From Anisakis pegreffii (Eukaryota > Nematoda > Chromadorea > Rhabditida > Anisakidae), in the NCBI GenBank assembly GCA_035041965.1, contig JAPYMA010000190.1, positions 62,001 to 126,000 of the forward strand: a stretch of DNA of 64,000 nucleotides. The letters run 5' to 3'. The notes below the pieces were generated by a model that searched no databases, had not been told where the DNA came from, and saw only the letters and a list, made by a program, of their open reading frames with translations. This document shows, piece after piece, positions 25,901-36,401 of the stretch (position 1 is its first letter; each line of letters opens with the position of its first letter). The position numbers and the translations under genes are program-made.

Positions 25901-26772
25901 CAAATAATAAAAATGAAGCCAAACTGATATGTCGAAGATACGAATACCTGTAACGTGTCACCGCATTTCAACTGCCGTTCTCGCTGAACGGTAGATATTT
26001 CTTCACCGTTATAACCAGTACCGTACGTACTTAAATCTTTCGCGAATAACTGCAAAATAAGCCAACGTAACAATTACCAACATTCATTATTAAGATTATT
26101 ATTATTGTAGAACGAATATCACTGCCAAAGTTTTGATCGGCTTGATAGATCGATCTTATTTTTTTCAGTTGATTTGTTGTTAGTGTCTTTTCCGTTGAAC
26201 TAATAAATAGAATTTGGAAAACATTTCATTTGCAGACATCCAGTTCCACAAATAAAACATTCGATCCTTCAAAATTTCACATTCAATAAAGAAAAGAAAA
26301 GAAAGAAAAGAACTGTTGGAAAAGAATTAATAATTAAGGATAATAATAGAAATTATACTCGAAGTATACTAATTACAATTTGGATGGAATGAAAATGAGT
26401 TGAATAATGGTCAATTAAAAAACTCACTGTACAGCAATTGTTAAGTTTTCGCATTTCTAAGCACATATGCACTCGACTAACACCCTCAGCGTAAGCACCC
26501 ACACAAATCCCACACAACCGTTTGTCACGACCTATTTTCACGGTATCACCGACTGATTCAAATTTAAAGAGTTTATCACCTGGAAATAAAATTCTCACTA
26601 CTGCCATTAAGAATAATTCATAAAGCAACACTAATAACAATGCTTACAAATGAGAGTCACAAAATTCATTCGTTTCAACGAACCAAATAGATTTCATGAA
26701 TGATTTGAGTAAAACATTTTCATATAATTCTAACAACATACCGGGCTTATTTGTAAAACTAATATAGAACAT
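22956..26772 (-). CDS. nbs-1: NBS1/nibrin-like FHA protein (MRN complex subunit), compact and BRCT-less
   Basis: Probable regulatory subunit of the MRE11-RAD50-NBS1 DNA double-strand-break complex in the nucleus. Ten exons join in phase to 407 residues: 26742-26772, 26428-26579, 25948-26049, 25740-25874, 25154-25305, 24776-24850, 24499-24635, 23977-24133, 23471-23630, 22956-23078. Residues 1 to about 105 form an FHA domain: IGRDK at 26-30, SRVH at 45-48, DLSTYGTGYN at 66-75. These are the phosphothreonine-binding signatures, and the STYGT region resembles the nibrin FHA. The middle is acidic and serine-rich with a basic stretch KKKKRR near 250-257 (a likely nuclear signal). The C-terminus carries NFKRFRK at 361-367 and KIIGTSD at 386-392, matching the nibrin MRE11-binding block (NFKKFKK, then IIGGSDL). 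No tandem BRCT region can be seen, and the protein stops before the acidic FRYNP-type ATM-binding tail. The C-terminal match makes NBS1 likelier than another FHA protein. Confidence 0.82.
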
Positions 26773-26780
26773 TGCTTTAA

Positions 26781-26969
26781 GTGGAACTGCATTCACTTTT
26801 CGGAGCTCATTTAACAGAAGAATGCGACACCCTTTCCTCGAGCTGTCAGATCGTCAGTACCAATAAGGATGAATCAAATGATGCTGCGAAATCAGTGAAT
26901 CAATTGATCGAAACTGATAACTCTTTGAATCTGAAAGAAACGTTCAAACTGAAAATTCGAAAGATATAA
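26781..26969 (+). other. Open frame head-to-head with the NBS1-like gene; uncertain exon
   Basis: A 62-codon frame rich in Ser, Asp, Glu and Lys, ending in a stop at 26967-26969. It opens right after a CTTTAAG that could act as a splice acceptor, and it has no ATG start (the frame begins at GTG). It overlaps the presumed 5' leader and promoter of the NBS1-like gene on the other strand. Composition is protein-like but no family was recognised and no upstream exon was found. It may be chance. Confidence 0.2.
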
Positions 26970-27185
26970 CACCGATGGGTACAACTAAACTTTAATTATA
27001 AAGTGAAACATGCGAACGAAAGGTGCACTTTTAAAGATGTGGACCGAACTAGACAATGGCCGTGTACCAAAGCAGCATGAGAGAGAGCAACGCACGTTAG
27101 AGGTTTTCACAAATGGGAGCAAGTAACAGACACATAAGGTAATGTGACTGCGATGGAGAGAGAAGTCATTTAATCGTCAGCCTTG

Positions 27186-27213
27186 ATTTCGGTAAGCTTA
27201 TGCTTACCGAAAT
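27186..27213. repeat. Perfect 12-base inverted repeat (hairpin)
   Basis: ATTTCGGTAAGC at 27186-27197 and GCTTACCGAAAT at 27202-27213 are exact reverse complements separated by the four bases TTAT. A second, looser inverted pair (ACCGGCA 27334-27340 and TGCCGGT 27365-27371) lies just downstream, with the repeated AAACCAGCT between its arms. Both sit in a locally GC-richer stretch that begins the 27-30 kb repeat block. Function unknown. Confidence 0.85.
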
Positions 27214-27661
27214 GCCCCGTCTTTTCCGCTGTGGCCAAGGTCGGCCTTTTGAGGTATTGAACATTCTCTCCTCTTCTACAGGTTCCTAACTCAGCAGCAA
27301 AAAACATTCTTAATCTAGCCACAAGTTGGCTTAACCGGCAAACCAGCTAGTCAAACCAGCTTAGTGCCGGTAACCAGCCCGAACAAACAGAGAGGGAAAG
27401 TGCATTCTTGCATCATTTTTGCAGATATTATATCAAGTGTCGAATTTAGAAGCTGCTGCTACCTCCACGGATTCAACTCAAATCAATATAAACATCGTGA
27501 TAACAAGTAACAACGACTATCATCTACATAATCACGCCTATCATATATACACGATAATAAATACCAACATTCAATAAGCCTTCAACGGCTCTCACATATA
27601 ATCAAACGAATTTGAACGATACGAGTAAGAGAATACGACTCACATAATTAATATGCTCAGG

Positions 27662-27793
27662 TTGAATGACTACGGTAACTAGCCACGCCCACAGTTAATG
27701 CAACCAACGGGAGCAGTAATCCCAGGGTTAAATGACTACGGTAACTAGCCACGCCCACAGTTAATGCAACCAACGGGAGTAGTAACCCCAGGG
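27662..27793. repeat. Two tandem copies of a 66-base unit
   Basis: The unit beginning AATGACTACGGTAACTAGCC and containing ACGCCCACAGTTAATGCAAC and CAACGGGAG occurs at about 27665 and again at about 27731. There are only a few differences (GAGCAGTAAT versus GAGTAGTAAC). It lies between the hairpins and the dispersed element and appears to be part of the same repeat block. Confidence 0.9.
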
Positions 27794-27811
27794 TTTAATA
27801 ACCCTATCCGT

Positions 27812-28120
27812 ACCTTCCTTTCGCTGTTCGACAAACCACTCCCATGACAAACTGCTGCCTCATACCAACGAATCAACAGAAAATCAGAGAATGAATCCAC
27901 TGATCAAGAAGTTTTCTGCTGAAAATTTGGCGGTTGAATCGAAAGGATCAATTTCATCTTATCAAAAAATTAGTCTGATAGCATCACTGCTGAACTGCGA
28001 TAAAATAACGAAAATAATCAACCAACAGCGTCTTGTCTATCTGATTAATCCTCCCCTTGGTACCCTGAAATCTCTTCAGGAGAGAGCGTTAAGAAGGAAA
28101 CGTGTAATTTGGAGGATATA
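27812..28120 (+). mobile_element. Dispersed repeat element, copy 1
   Basis: This roughly 310-base stretch is found again in inverted orientation at about 56622-56925. By eye the copies are about 85 percent identical, apart from one indel of a few tens of bases around 28000. Both copies have a frame beginning MNPLIKKFSA and ending INQQRLVYL and NPPLGTL. However, most base differences change amino acids, so there is no sign that a protein is being conserved. No terminal repeats or target duplications were identified. It abuts the 400-base tandem array on its right. Confidence 0.75.
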
Positions 28121-28124
28121 GCTT

Positions 28125-29860
28125 TTTTTGCTATAGGGGTTGGCACATTAAAACTTACCGTACCCTCAGTTTTGACCAGTAACATATCAATTTCTTCACA
28201 CCAGTCGATCGAGCAGAATCTCTGGATTCAGAAAAATATATATTCTGTTGGTCGATTTCGGTTAGTTGAGGAGCTATAGGGATTTTATTGAAGCTATCTG
28301 AACTAGTGCTCAGGTGCTCATTAATATGCATTTGATCACTATAGATCAATGCATATCAATGCATTACTATAGAAATATGGGTACATTCAAGCCTACCGTC
28401 TTCTCAAGTTTGCCCGTAAACATATCAAAGTTTGTGAATTGTTCGATCAAGCAGAATCTCTGCTTTCCAAATGTGAAAAGCTCACTGGAAAATTCCGCCC
28501 CTGCGAGGAGATGTGGCTATTTTTCTGATGCTGTAGGGGTTGGCACATTAAAACTTACCGTACCCTCAGTTTTGACCAGTAACATATCAATTTCTTCACA
28601 CCGGTCGATCGAGCAGAATCTATGGATTCAGAAAAATATATATTCTGTTGGCCGATTTCGGTTAGTTGAGGAGCTATAGGGATTTTATTGAAGCTATCTG
28701 AACTAGTGCTCAGGTGCTCATTAATATGCATTTGATCACTATAGATCAATGCATATCAATGCATTACTATAGAAATATGGGTACATTCAAGCCTACCGTC
28801 TTCTCAAGTTTGCACGGAAACATATCGATGTTCGTATATCGTTCGATTGAGCAGAATCTCTGCCTTCAAAAACATGAAAACTGCCGAGAAATTCTGCGTC
28901 TACGAGGAGATATAGGTATTCTTCTCATGCTATAGTGGTTGGCACATTCAAACCTTCGTACTCTCAGCTTTGAGCAGTAACATATCAATTTCTTCACACC
29001 AGTAAATCGAACAGAATCTCTACATTCAGAAAAATATATATCTTGTCGGGCGATTTCGCTTAGTTGAGGAGCTAGAGCTATGTTATTAAAGCTATCTCAA
29101 CTAGCGCTGAGGTGCTCATTGATATGCATTTGATCACTATAGATCAATCCGCATTATATATTACTATGAAAATATAGGTTTGATACATTCAAACCTACCG
29201 TCTTCTCAAGTTTGCTCGGAAACATATCGATATTTGTACATCGTTCGATCGAGCAGAATCTCTGCCTTCAAAAACATGAAAACTGCCGAGAAATTCTGCG
29301 TCTACGAGGAGATATAGGTATTCTTCTCATGCTATAGTGGTTGGCACATTCAAACCTTCGTACTCTCAGCTTTGAGCAGTAACATATCAATTTCTTCACA
29401 CCAGTCAATCGAACAGAATCTCTACATTCAGAAAAATATATATTTTGTCGGGCGATTTCGCTTAGTTGAGGAGCTAGAGCTATGTTATTAAAGCTATCTC
29501 AACTAGTGCTCAGGTGCTCATTGATATGCATTTGATCACTGTTGATCAATGCATATTATACATTACTATAGATATATAGGTTTGATGTATTCAAGCCTAC
29601 CGTCTTCTCAGGTTTGCCCTGGATCGTATCAATTTGTATATATCATTGGATTGAACAGAACTCTGCTTTCTAAAAATGTGAGAATTGCGGAGAAATTTTG
29701 CCCCTACGAGGAGGTATACCTATTTTCCTATTGCTATAGGGGTTACCCCATTCAACATACGGTAATCTCAGCTTTGGCCAGTAACATATCAATTTCTTCA
29801 CATCAATCGATCGGAGAGAATTTCTGGATTTAGAAATCTGTGGATTCTTGCGCGTTTCCA
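28125..29860 (+). repeat. Roughly 400-base higher-order tandem repeat, about 4.3 units
   Basis: The phrase TATAGGGGTTGGCACATT, or a close variant, recurs near 28131, 28531, 28932, 29333 and 29735, giving a period of about 400-402 bases. The first two units are almost identical, the third and fourth resemble each other, and the last is the most diverged. Each unit contains two related halves: both run ACATT.AA..CTACCGT or TTACCGT, then CTCA.GTTTG, AACATATCAA and GAGCAGAATCTCTG. The array is therefore a dimeric higher-order repeat built from an ancestral unit of about 160-240 bases. Short antisense frames repeat with the unit and are not regarded as genes. Confidence 0.85.
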
Positions 29861-31600
29861 TTTTGGCTTTAAATGTTTAATCAAATATTCACAACTTTTG
29901 ATTGAGCAACTGAATGTAATCTGACATCAGCAAAGTATGTTTTTTGAAGAAGTGTGGAAATGTTCTGCGACAAATTCTTCTAAGTTGTAACCATTTTATT
30001 CGTATGTGCAACAACAGCAACAACAATAATAGTGATAACGATTTGAAGTATGCAACAATGAGAATGTTTTTTCCACTGGAATGGGTGAGGTGAGGGAGAG
30101 ACTGAAATGAATGGGAAAGAAAACGATATCAGTGAATAAGAAAGAAACGGAGATCATATTTGCAACACGAATGGTCAATTCGTTATGGAAGTAACTTAAT
30201 ATCAGCAGAATGAAATGATAAATACTTGAAAATCTCCTGTGATGTTGGTATTAAAATTTACTGGGATATGATTGTTTCTTTTCAAAAGGTTAGAGAAATG
30301 GAGCTTCAAAGGTTAAAAATGTTTTAAAAACATGGAGTAATCGGATGACATTCATTACGATGGGATTTATTGAACCAAAAGTTGACTTGTTTCCTGGACT
30401 CTGAGTGATTGATTTGCTGTTCGATTGAGAAGATCGGTTAAATATTTATTGTTACTCCATTTACAAACTGGGTTTCTATTCGATTGTGCTTAATTATAAA
30501 AAATCTTCGTAGGAATGAGCATTCATTGTCACTTGGCTGTGAAATGATCATTACGCCGAGCGCTATGCATCTATTCGGTTACATTAATTAAAATCTTTGT
30601 GTATTACTGCTCCGAAAAGATTACCAGTTTGTTTCTGCGATCGGTTGTTTTCAGCAGCGAATACAAGTGATCACTAGAACATGTTCACTCAATCAGTCGG
30701 ATTATACGTTCAGACATTTTTCGAGTCGCTCTCTCTAGAAATCATTGGACATTACGGGAGATTAGTCCTACACCTGTATGATCACCAAATGAGCGATCGA
30801 AATTGCAAACTTTTTGAAGATGAGTGATATCCCCCGTTAATATCGCTAGATGTGCGCAACGAGGGATGCCAAAGAGGGAAGAATTCAATATTTCCGATAC
30901 TGGTGACAAAGACATAATCTCGTAACGAGTCGTAATTGTTTGTCGAACAAGTAATGAACCAGTTAAGAAGCGAACAGAATGTCGTTAACCACAAACAAAA
31001 TCAAAGGAAAGAAATTTTAAAAGATCAAAACACAGTATAAACGAAATTCGAGCTATGTTCAGAAGAAGACAAAATAAATATTCAAAAATTATGTTGTTTA
31101 TCGGTGTCGATAAAGCTTTACTGATACAGCAAAATCATCAAATTTACTTTATTCAAGTAGAACCGAGCGAATCAATTGAATGATTAAGATTAAGAAGGAT
31201 TCGAATTTGATTCGTCAGTTCGATCGTAGCACTAATTCGACGTTTCAAGAACAGCGTTCGATCTGCTGGCTGCGAGTGAATCAAACGACAATTGAGGTTT
31301 TATGCTATCAGTAGCATCTGTTGGTAGAAGAGGTGTTGAACCGTGCGAGAGGATATGCATATCTTCATAAAACGACATACAACTAAAAATTTACTCCATT
31401 TTATGAGAATTCAATGACGATAAATTATCTCTGAAAGGTTATTATCTGCAGGCAAGGAATGACAGTTGGTTATTCGTAAAGTTCATTCTGAACAATTCAG
31501 ATGGGTCTTCTGATTTTAGAAAATTGTTGAGATTCATGAGCTCTTTAATGCAGATATCACAAGAATGTAATTCGTTGTTATTATTGCTATCGATGTTCAT
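29861..31600. other. Gene-free stretch
   Basis: No supportable exon. There is a short CAA/ACA-rich run near 30008-30030 and otherwise unremarkable AT-rich sequence. It separates the repeat block from the 3' end of the uncharacterised membrane-protein gene on the minus strand. Confidence 0.4.
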
Positions 31601-31664
31601 AGTAATCGTTCAAAGAACGGTATCGAATCGTTGAGTAAAACAGCACAAGATGGAATGATGTAAC

Positions 31665-34364
31665 CTGTAAATAACTGTCATTTGCCACACGTGTATCACG
31701 GCCAGCAGCAAAAAACCTCCAACAGATGTGCAAACAACGATAACTGTGTATGTATCTGATGGTGACTGCTTCACTGAATGACCTGAAGCAATTGTTAATA
31801 TCTCCATCAGTATTTTGTTCGTTTACGCCCTAGCACATGTCCTTGAAAGAAAACTGCAACTTTTGATGCTTATATAAGCTTTCAGTGAGAGTGAGATAAA
31901 TACTATCGTTCAAATGAAGGAAATCTGATCGCTATGAGAGATCACTGTTAATGAGAAATGTAACAGTTTCGGAAATATTCGTTAAGAATTGATATCTCTA
32001 TAAAAGGCGCTGTTAAATGAAGATGTTGCTCAATCCCCTTTCCATTTTTTTTGTTCATTGCGTTTTCAAAAAGTGCAAAAGATTTCGTTGCATTCTCACG
32101 AATTGCCTCTCTTCGGAAACACTTTCATGGAATCAAATTATGGGAGAGTGGCGTTGTCATCATCGAAGATGAATTATAACAGAGTGATATAAACATAAAT
32201 AAAGCGTCAAAAATCTAAATAATAGCAAGAAAACCAACGAATTATTTGTCGTAAAGTTGGATAATTAACTGCAGTGAAGGCAATAATGATTAGAGCCATA
32301 AAAATGCATACAATCACATGAACACCCTAAAAGACATCGATTTCTTAGCAATTGCATGAATACAACAAACTCATCTCGACCAGCACGATTCATCTGTCTC
32401 AGGGTTTCTTAATCAGGGGTACGATACAGCATTCCAGAGAGTGCGAGATAGCATTTGATTTTTCATGCATTAAAGTAGACGAGGGCGGATTTCAACTACA
32501 AACATTCACTATAGTGGATCAGAGATACGAACGTCAATTTTTGAAAATGCTGTTAGTGATCAAAACCCGAAAATAGCTCTCAACAACTTCAATTGATCAG
32601 TTAGACATAAGTAAAAAGTAGTGCAGGTGAAAATTTGTACCGTTATAATGAGAAATGGATACAGATATTTATGTTTCTCGTTGACCAACGCATAAGTTGT
32701 CAGTGAAATGATAACAATCGGAATACCGATCCAAACGAATAAAGATTTCATACCAAACGTTAGACCAACACCCATTAGAGATGTGTAAAATATCAAGAAC
32801 AGCTTTGTTCCACGCTGAAATATCCGACGAAAATTTACTCAATGCGTATTGTATCTGTAAGAGACAATCATTGAAACTTCAACATATCTGATGAATGACA
32901 ACGCTATCACAGATGTATACTTAATGTTTTATGATATTTGGCAACTTACAATTAGTATTGAAACAAATGATGTATCATTTGATACAAATATGAGAACTTT
33001 TCAACTGTCGAATGGATGAAATAACAATCATGTTCTCATATTTGTCTCTTCGATAGCAGGTTAAGAAAAATCTTTGTTTTGCTTCAAATTACTCGCTTTG
33101 AGTAAACGAAGAATGCAATGAATGTACGGTGATATAATGGGAATGAAAGCATTAAGATAACACATAAGTATATTGGAACTGACCACTGAATTCATCAAAC
33201 CACAGCAACAACGATGTTTCCGCGAGATCGCTTGATGATAATCGACATTTTTGGTTTCATTTTCATCAGCGTATTCAATCGATACATTAATTGGGAAATA
33301 ATTTGATGTTGAATCCAAATGACTAAGATTAGCTGAAATAAAGTTTCAACTTAACATCTATGGTGAACAAGTCCCTTCAGGTCAATATTAAATAGCAGTT
33401 AGAAGCACAATGGACTCATTGTTAGACTGTTTATTGATTTTTATATCAAAATCAACGATAAAATGAAATGATGACGAAAAGCTAATATTGATAATAATGA
33501 GGCTGCACATTTTTGCAAAAATAACGGAAACCATAGTAAAATTGTTCGTAGGAGACTGATACAGGAAATAAAGCATTGATCAAGACTATATTTGGTATCC
33601 GTTTGATTGCTGATTTTCGAAGAAACTCTTCGAGCTGATGAAGCTCATGCTTGGAAAGAGGACTATATTTCACATTTACGATAAAAGAGGTCAACGCGAG
33701 AGACTGAGCACTATAGTTCAAAAAGTTTCAGGGAGCAAACAGTTCAAATAACATTGATTATATTCGCTGTTAGCTCGTCAGAAATTCTCGAAATGCTTAC
33801 AGTTGTGTTTGATTTTTCCAAACGGAATCATAGCCGAACTCTCCTTTGGATCGTTCAACCAACGAGAGAACAATTTCACGCTGATCATGCAATTATTCTC
33901 ATGCAGATCTTCATTAGATGATACCGTGTGAGTGTAAAAACACTGAACAGAATAGTGTAATTGGATGTGAATTCGATGAGCATACTCGCATAGACAGGTC
34001 AAGCTTATCAGTATCAGTAGAAACTATCGAATAAGTTTGACTACTTCCAGTGAAGTATCGACAGAACGTCACAGTGAAATGGTTTTCGACTGTACATAAC
34101 GCTCGAAAGTGCAAAGAAGAAAAACTGAAAAAATTTTCTTGAAAGGAAAGTAGTGCAAGATATCGTGTCGTGAGTGGAGAAAGATGAAAGGTTTTCGATA
34201 TTATCATAAGGAACGAGATGTGTGAACATGTAAATATGATGACAATTTGAAAATTGAGGTCTTTTTTTACCATAAGGACGAAGTGTTTCTGAGGTTATCT
34301 CAATAAGATGAATAGCACTAGTCAACGCCAAATTGCTTCCGAGGTCAGAGTGGTACTTTTTCAT
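31665..34364 (-). CDS. Uncharacterised multi-pass membrane protein (partial model)
   Basis: Seven exon-like segments on the minus strand: 34271-34364 (starts ATG, MKKYHSDLGSN), 33986-34089, 33801-33942, 33532-33703, about 33090-33332, 32641-32814, 31665-31782. Phases match from the first to the third segment and from the fourth to the fifth. The junction between 33801 and 33703 does not fit by one base, and the links 33090 to 32814 and 32641 to 31782 are open, probably through missed small exons. The first four segments look soluble. The fifth has HRCCCGLMNSVV followed by a hydrophobic stretch, the sixth has at least two membrane spans (FVWIGIPIVIISLTTYALV), and the seventh has one more (YTVIVVCTSVGGFLLLAVIHV). 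This suggests a four-span module at the C-terminus. Family not recognised. It may be two genes or may be decaying. Confidence 0.5.
33943..33985 (-). other. Candidate 43-base intron
   Basis: Between the segments 33986-34089 and 33801-33942, GTATGC at one end and TTCTGTTCAG at the other enclose exactly 43 bases. Removing them joins two open frames in phase 0. Without removal the first frame runs into a stop. Introns of this size are near the lower limit and are common in nematodes. Confidence 0.55.
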
Positions 34365-35144
34365 TTATTTTAGATCACTGATAATGAATAACGTTGCTAA
34401 AATTGCTTGGTTAACATTAGTTTGCAAGATATTCATATATGTCAGAACAGCTTCCAACAGAGGAGCAGTTAGCCATATATTTGAGCAGGCCAATAGTTTT
34501 CATAGGGAGTGAAATCACGCATTTTGGGTAATTTGAAGATGTCAAGGAGTAATGGAAGGGGTCGGGAAATTAGTATTTGGTGCACTTGTTATGTTTTGAT
34601 TGAAGGCCATTGTGACGGTTTTTTTAAATTTGGGTAAACTCTTCATTAGCTCGTTCGGACCTAACAGAGTTTTCATTCGTTTTGACAGGGTTTTCATTCT
34701 TTTCCTTGCTGATACAATCACTCTCATAGCTGTTATCATCAAAACTGTTCTCTTTTACTGATTTTTCATCCATATAACACAACAATTAAAATCAAATTCT
34801 CATTCTGTCGAATATACTCTATAATTGATCATTTGACTGTCGAACGTTGTGGAGTCAATTGCTGTATTGTTGATTTCGGCTGTAAAAACCGTCAACGTAT
34901 CCAGCAAATAGTATATCCTACAGAATGAGAAATTGATTCAAACTGTGTAGTGAAATGAAACGAAGTGAATGAGAAAAACTCATCAAGACAACGATATTCG
35001 CATGTGATAGCTATTAGAGTGAATACAACACGTCTGAAAAGAATAAGAATCCGTCTAAATCAGTTTTAAATGAGCGTGTTATAGACAACAACTTTTCATG
35101 CAATCATAATCGATTGTAACGATGAGCTACACAACGATCTAGCA
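34365..35144. other. Gene-free stretch with a diverged fragment of the 35.1 kb transposon end
   Basis: At about 34491-34560 the sequence CATAGGGAGTGAAATCAC and what follows resemble the left end of the transposon at 35145 (CATAGGAAGTGGAATCAC). This looks like a second, more decayed insertion. An antisense frame at 34542-34742 with a repeated RMKTL is low-complexity and not considered a gene. Nothing else seen. Confidence 0.45.
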
Positions 35145-36233
35145 CAGTGGTTCTCATAGGAAGTGGAATCACCCGCTTTGGATAGTTTGTGGGCGCCAGA
35201 AGAGGGTGCGGGTATTAGCCTGTCAGATCATTAAAAGGCGTGCAGCGTCCGAAAGTGAAGACCATTGATGTAGGCTACGTACCACCTATAAAAGAAACAA
35301 CCTATGAGAATATATGGAGCATGTTGAACTTTGTTTGGAGCTATTGCTGTTGTGATAGGCTTGTAGGGTGGATACAGTACATACGGTTGCTTTCTATGTG
35401 AATGAGACAATCGTGCAAGAGATCCCCATCGATCACGAAAGACTGGTCACCTCATCAGTTATTGAAGGTTGTTATAAAAACTGTTGAATATCCACCATCG
35501 TTCAACCAAGTAAAATTTCACTTCCACAGTTGCACACAAAACTGCGGTTCATGAAGAACTTTGCAAAAGCTGTGGGCAAATCCTGTCAAGGATTCAAGCA
35601 ATCAAGAGCAAAATTCCGATCATTGCATGATGCTGAATCAAACGAAGGAACCTTTGTCGGCCCTCAGATTGCTAAACTTCTCGAAGATAGCAATACTGAA
35701 TCAGCCCTTCATAGAAAAGATAAAGTTGCTTAAGAAGCATTCAACTCACTTGTAAAGTGATATATCGGAAACAAATGGGAAGAAAACTATGTGGAACTGC
35801 TGAAAAACCTCATCAAGGCTTACAAGATCTCTGGATGCAACCTTTCACTTGAAATCCAATTTTTGGACTCATGCATACAATTAGACTTCTTTGTAGCTAA
35901 CTTCAATGCAGCGAGTGATGTACACTGTGAATGGTTTCACGAAGATATTTCATTGCTGTAAAAATGGCATCAGGATGACTGGAGCACTACCATGATTTGT
36001 AGTGTATTGTTGGTCATTGCTGAGTGTTGTTTCCGCAACCGAATAAAAGCGTCAAGCAAAAATGAAGAAGATTGATGAGGAATGAAACATGACCTAGTGT
36101 GCATTGTAATAAAACATTCAAATATTGTTTGTGTATCTTTAAAACCATAGCCAATGAGCTATTTTCAATGTGCTGTTTGGTTTTGTCACATGAACCTACT
36201 TGAGAATCAGCTAATCTCATTTAAGAACCACAT
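35145..36233 (+). mobile_element. Decayed DNA transposon with hAT-like ends
   Basis: The left end starts CAGTGGTTCTCA, the form typical of hAT-type terminal repeats. The right end, TTAAGAACCAC at 36221-36231, is its imperfect reverse complement (eight bases GTGGTTCT shared). Between them lies a coding relic (35512-36076). No convincing eight-base target duplication is visible at the edges, which fits an old insertion. The element is about 1.1 kb, so it is internally deleted or non-autonomous. Confidence 0.65.
35512..36076 (+). pseudogene. Transposon-encoded protein relic with three in-frame stops
   Basis: A single frame beginning KISLPQLHTKLRFMKN and continuing through FRSLHDAESNEGTFVGPQI, a polar helix region and CEWFHEDIS runs about 188 codons. 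It is broken by stop codons near 35731, 35758 and 35959. From memory it resembles an uncharacterised transposon-derived protein family common in arthropod and other animal gene sets (LPPLHIKLG, FRSLHDAK.KEG.FVGPQI, then FHQDI). Upstream and downstream parts of that family are missing or unrecognisable, so it is a fragment and cannot encode a working protein. Confidence 0.7.
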
Positions 36234-36401
36234 AAATGTTCAAACATTTTTGACCTAAATAACTGATTCTGAACTTTCAGTGATAAGTACAGATGATTTC
36301 TCAACGTGAAAAAGAATAAATTTGCATTATTGACATTCCAGAATATTTCTTTCTATCAAAGAATGAGCATTGTTCATTTTTTCGTCTATTTCACTAAAAT
36401 A

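Noticed and set aside
28155..28935. Pairs of repeated open frames on both strands
   Set aside because: They recur with the 400-base period because the DNA repeats, and they are lost in the diverged units.
27650..29860. Possible CRISPR-like or clustered-repeat array
   Set aside because: Units are 66 or about 400 bases and directly tandem, with no short repeats separated by unique spacers, and the genome is eukaryotic.
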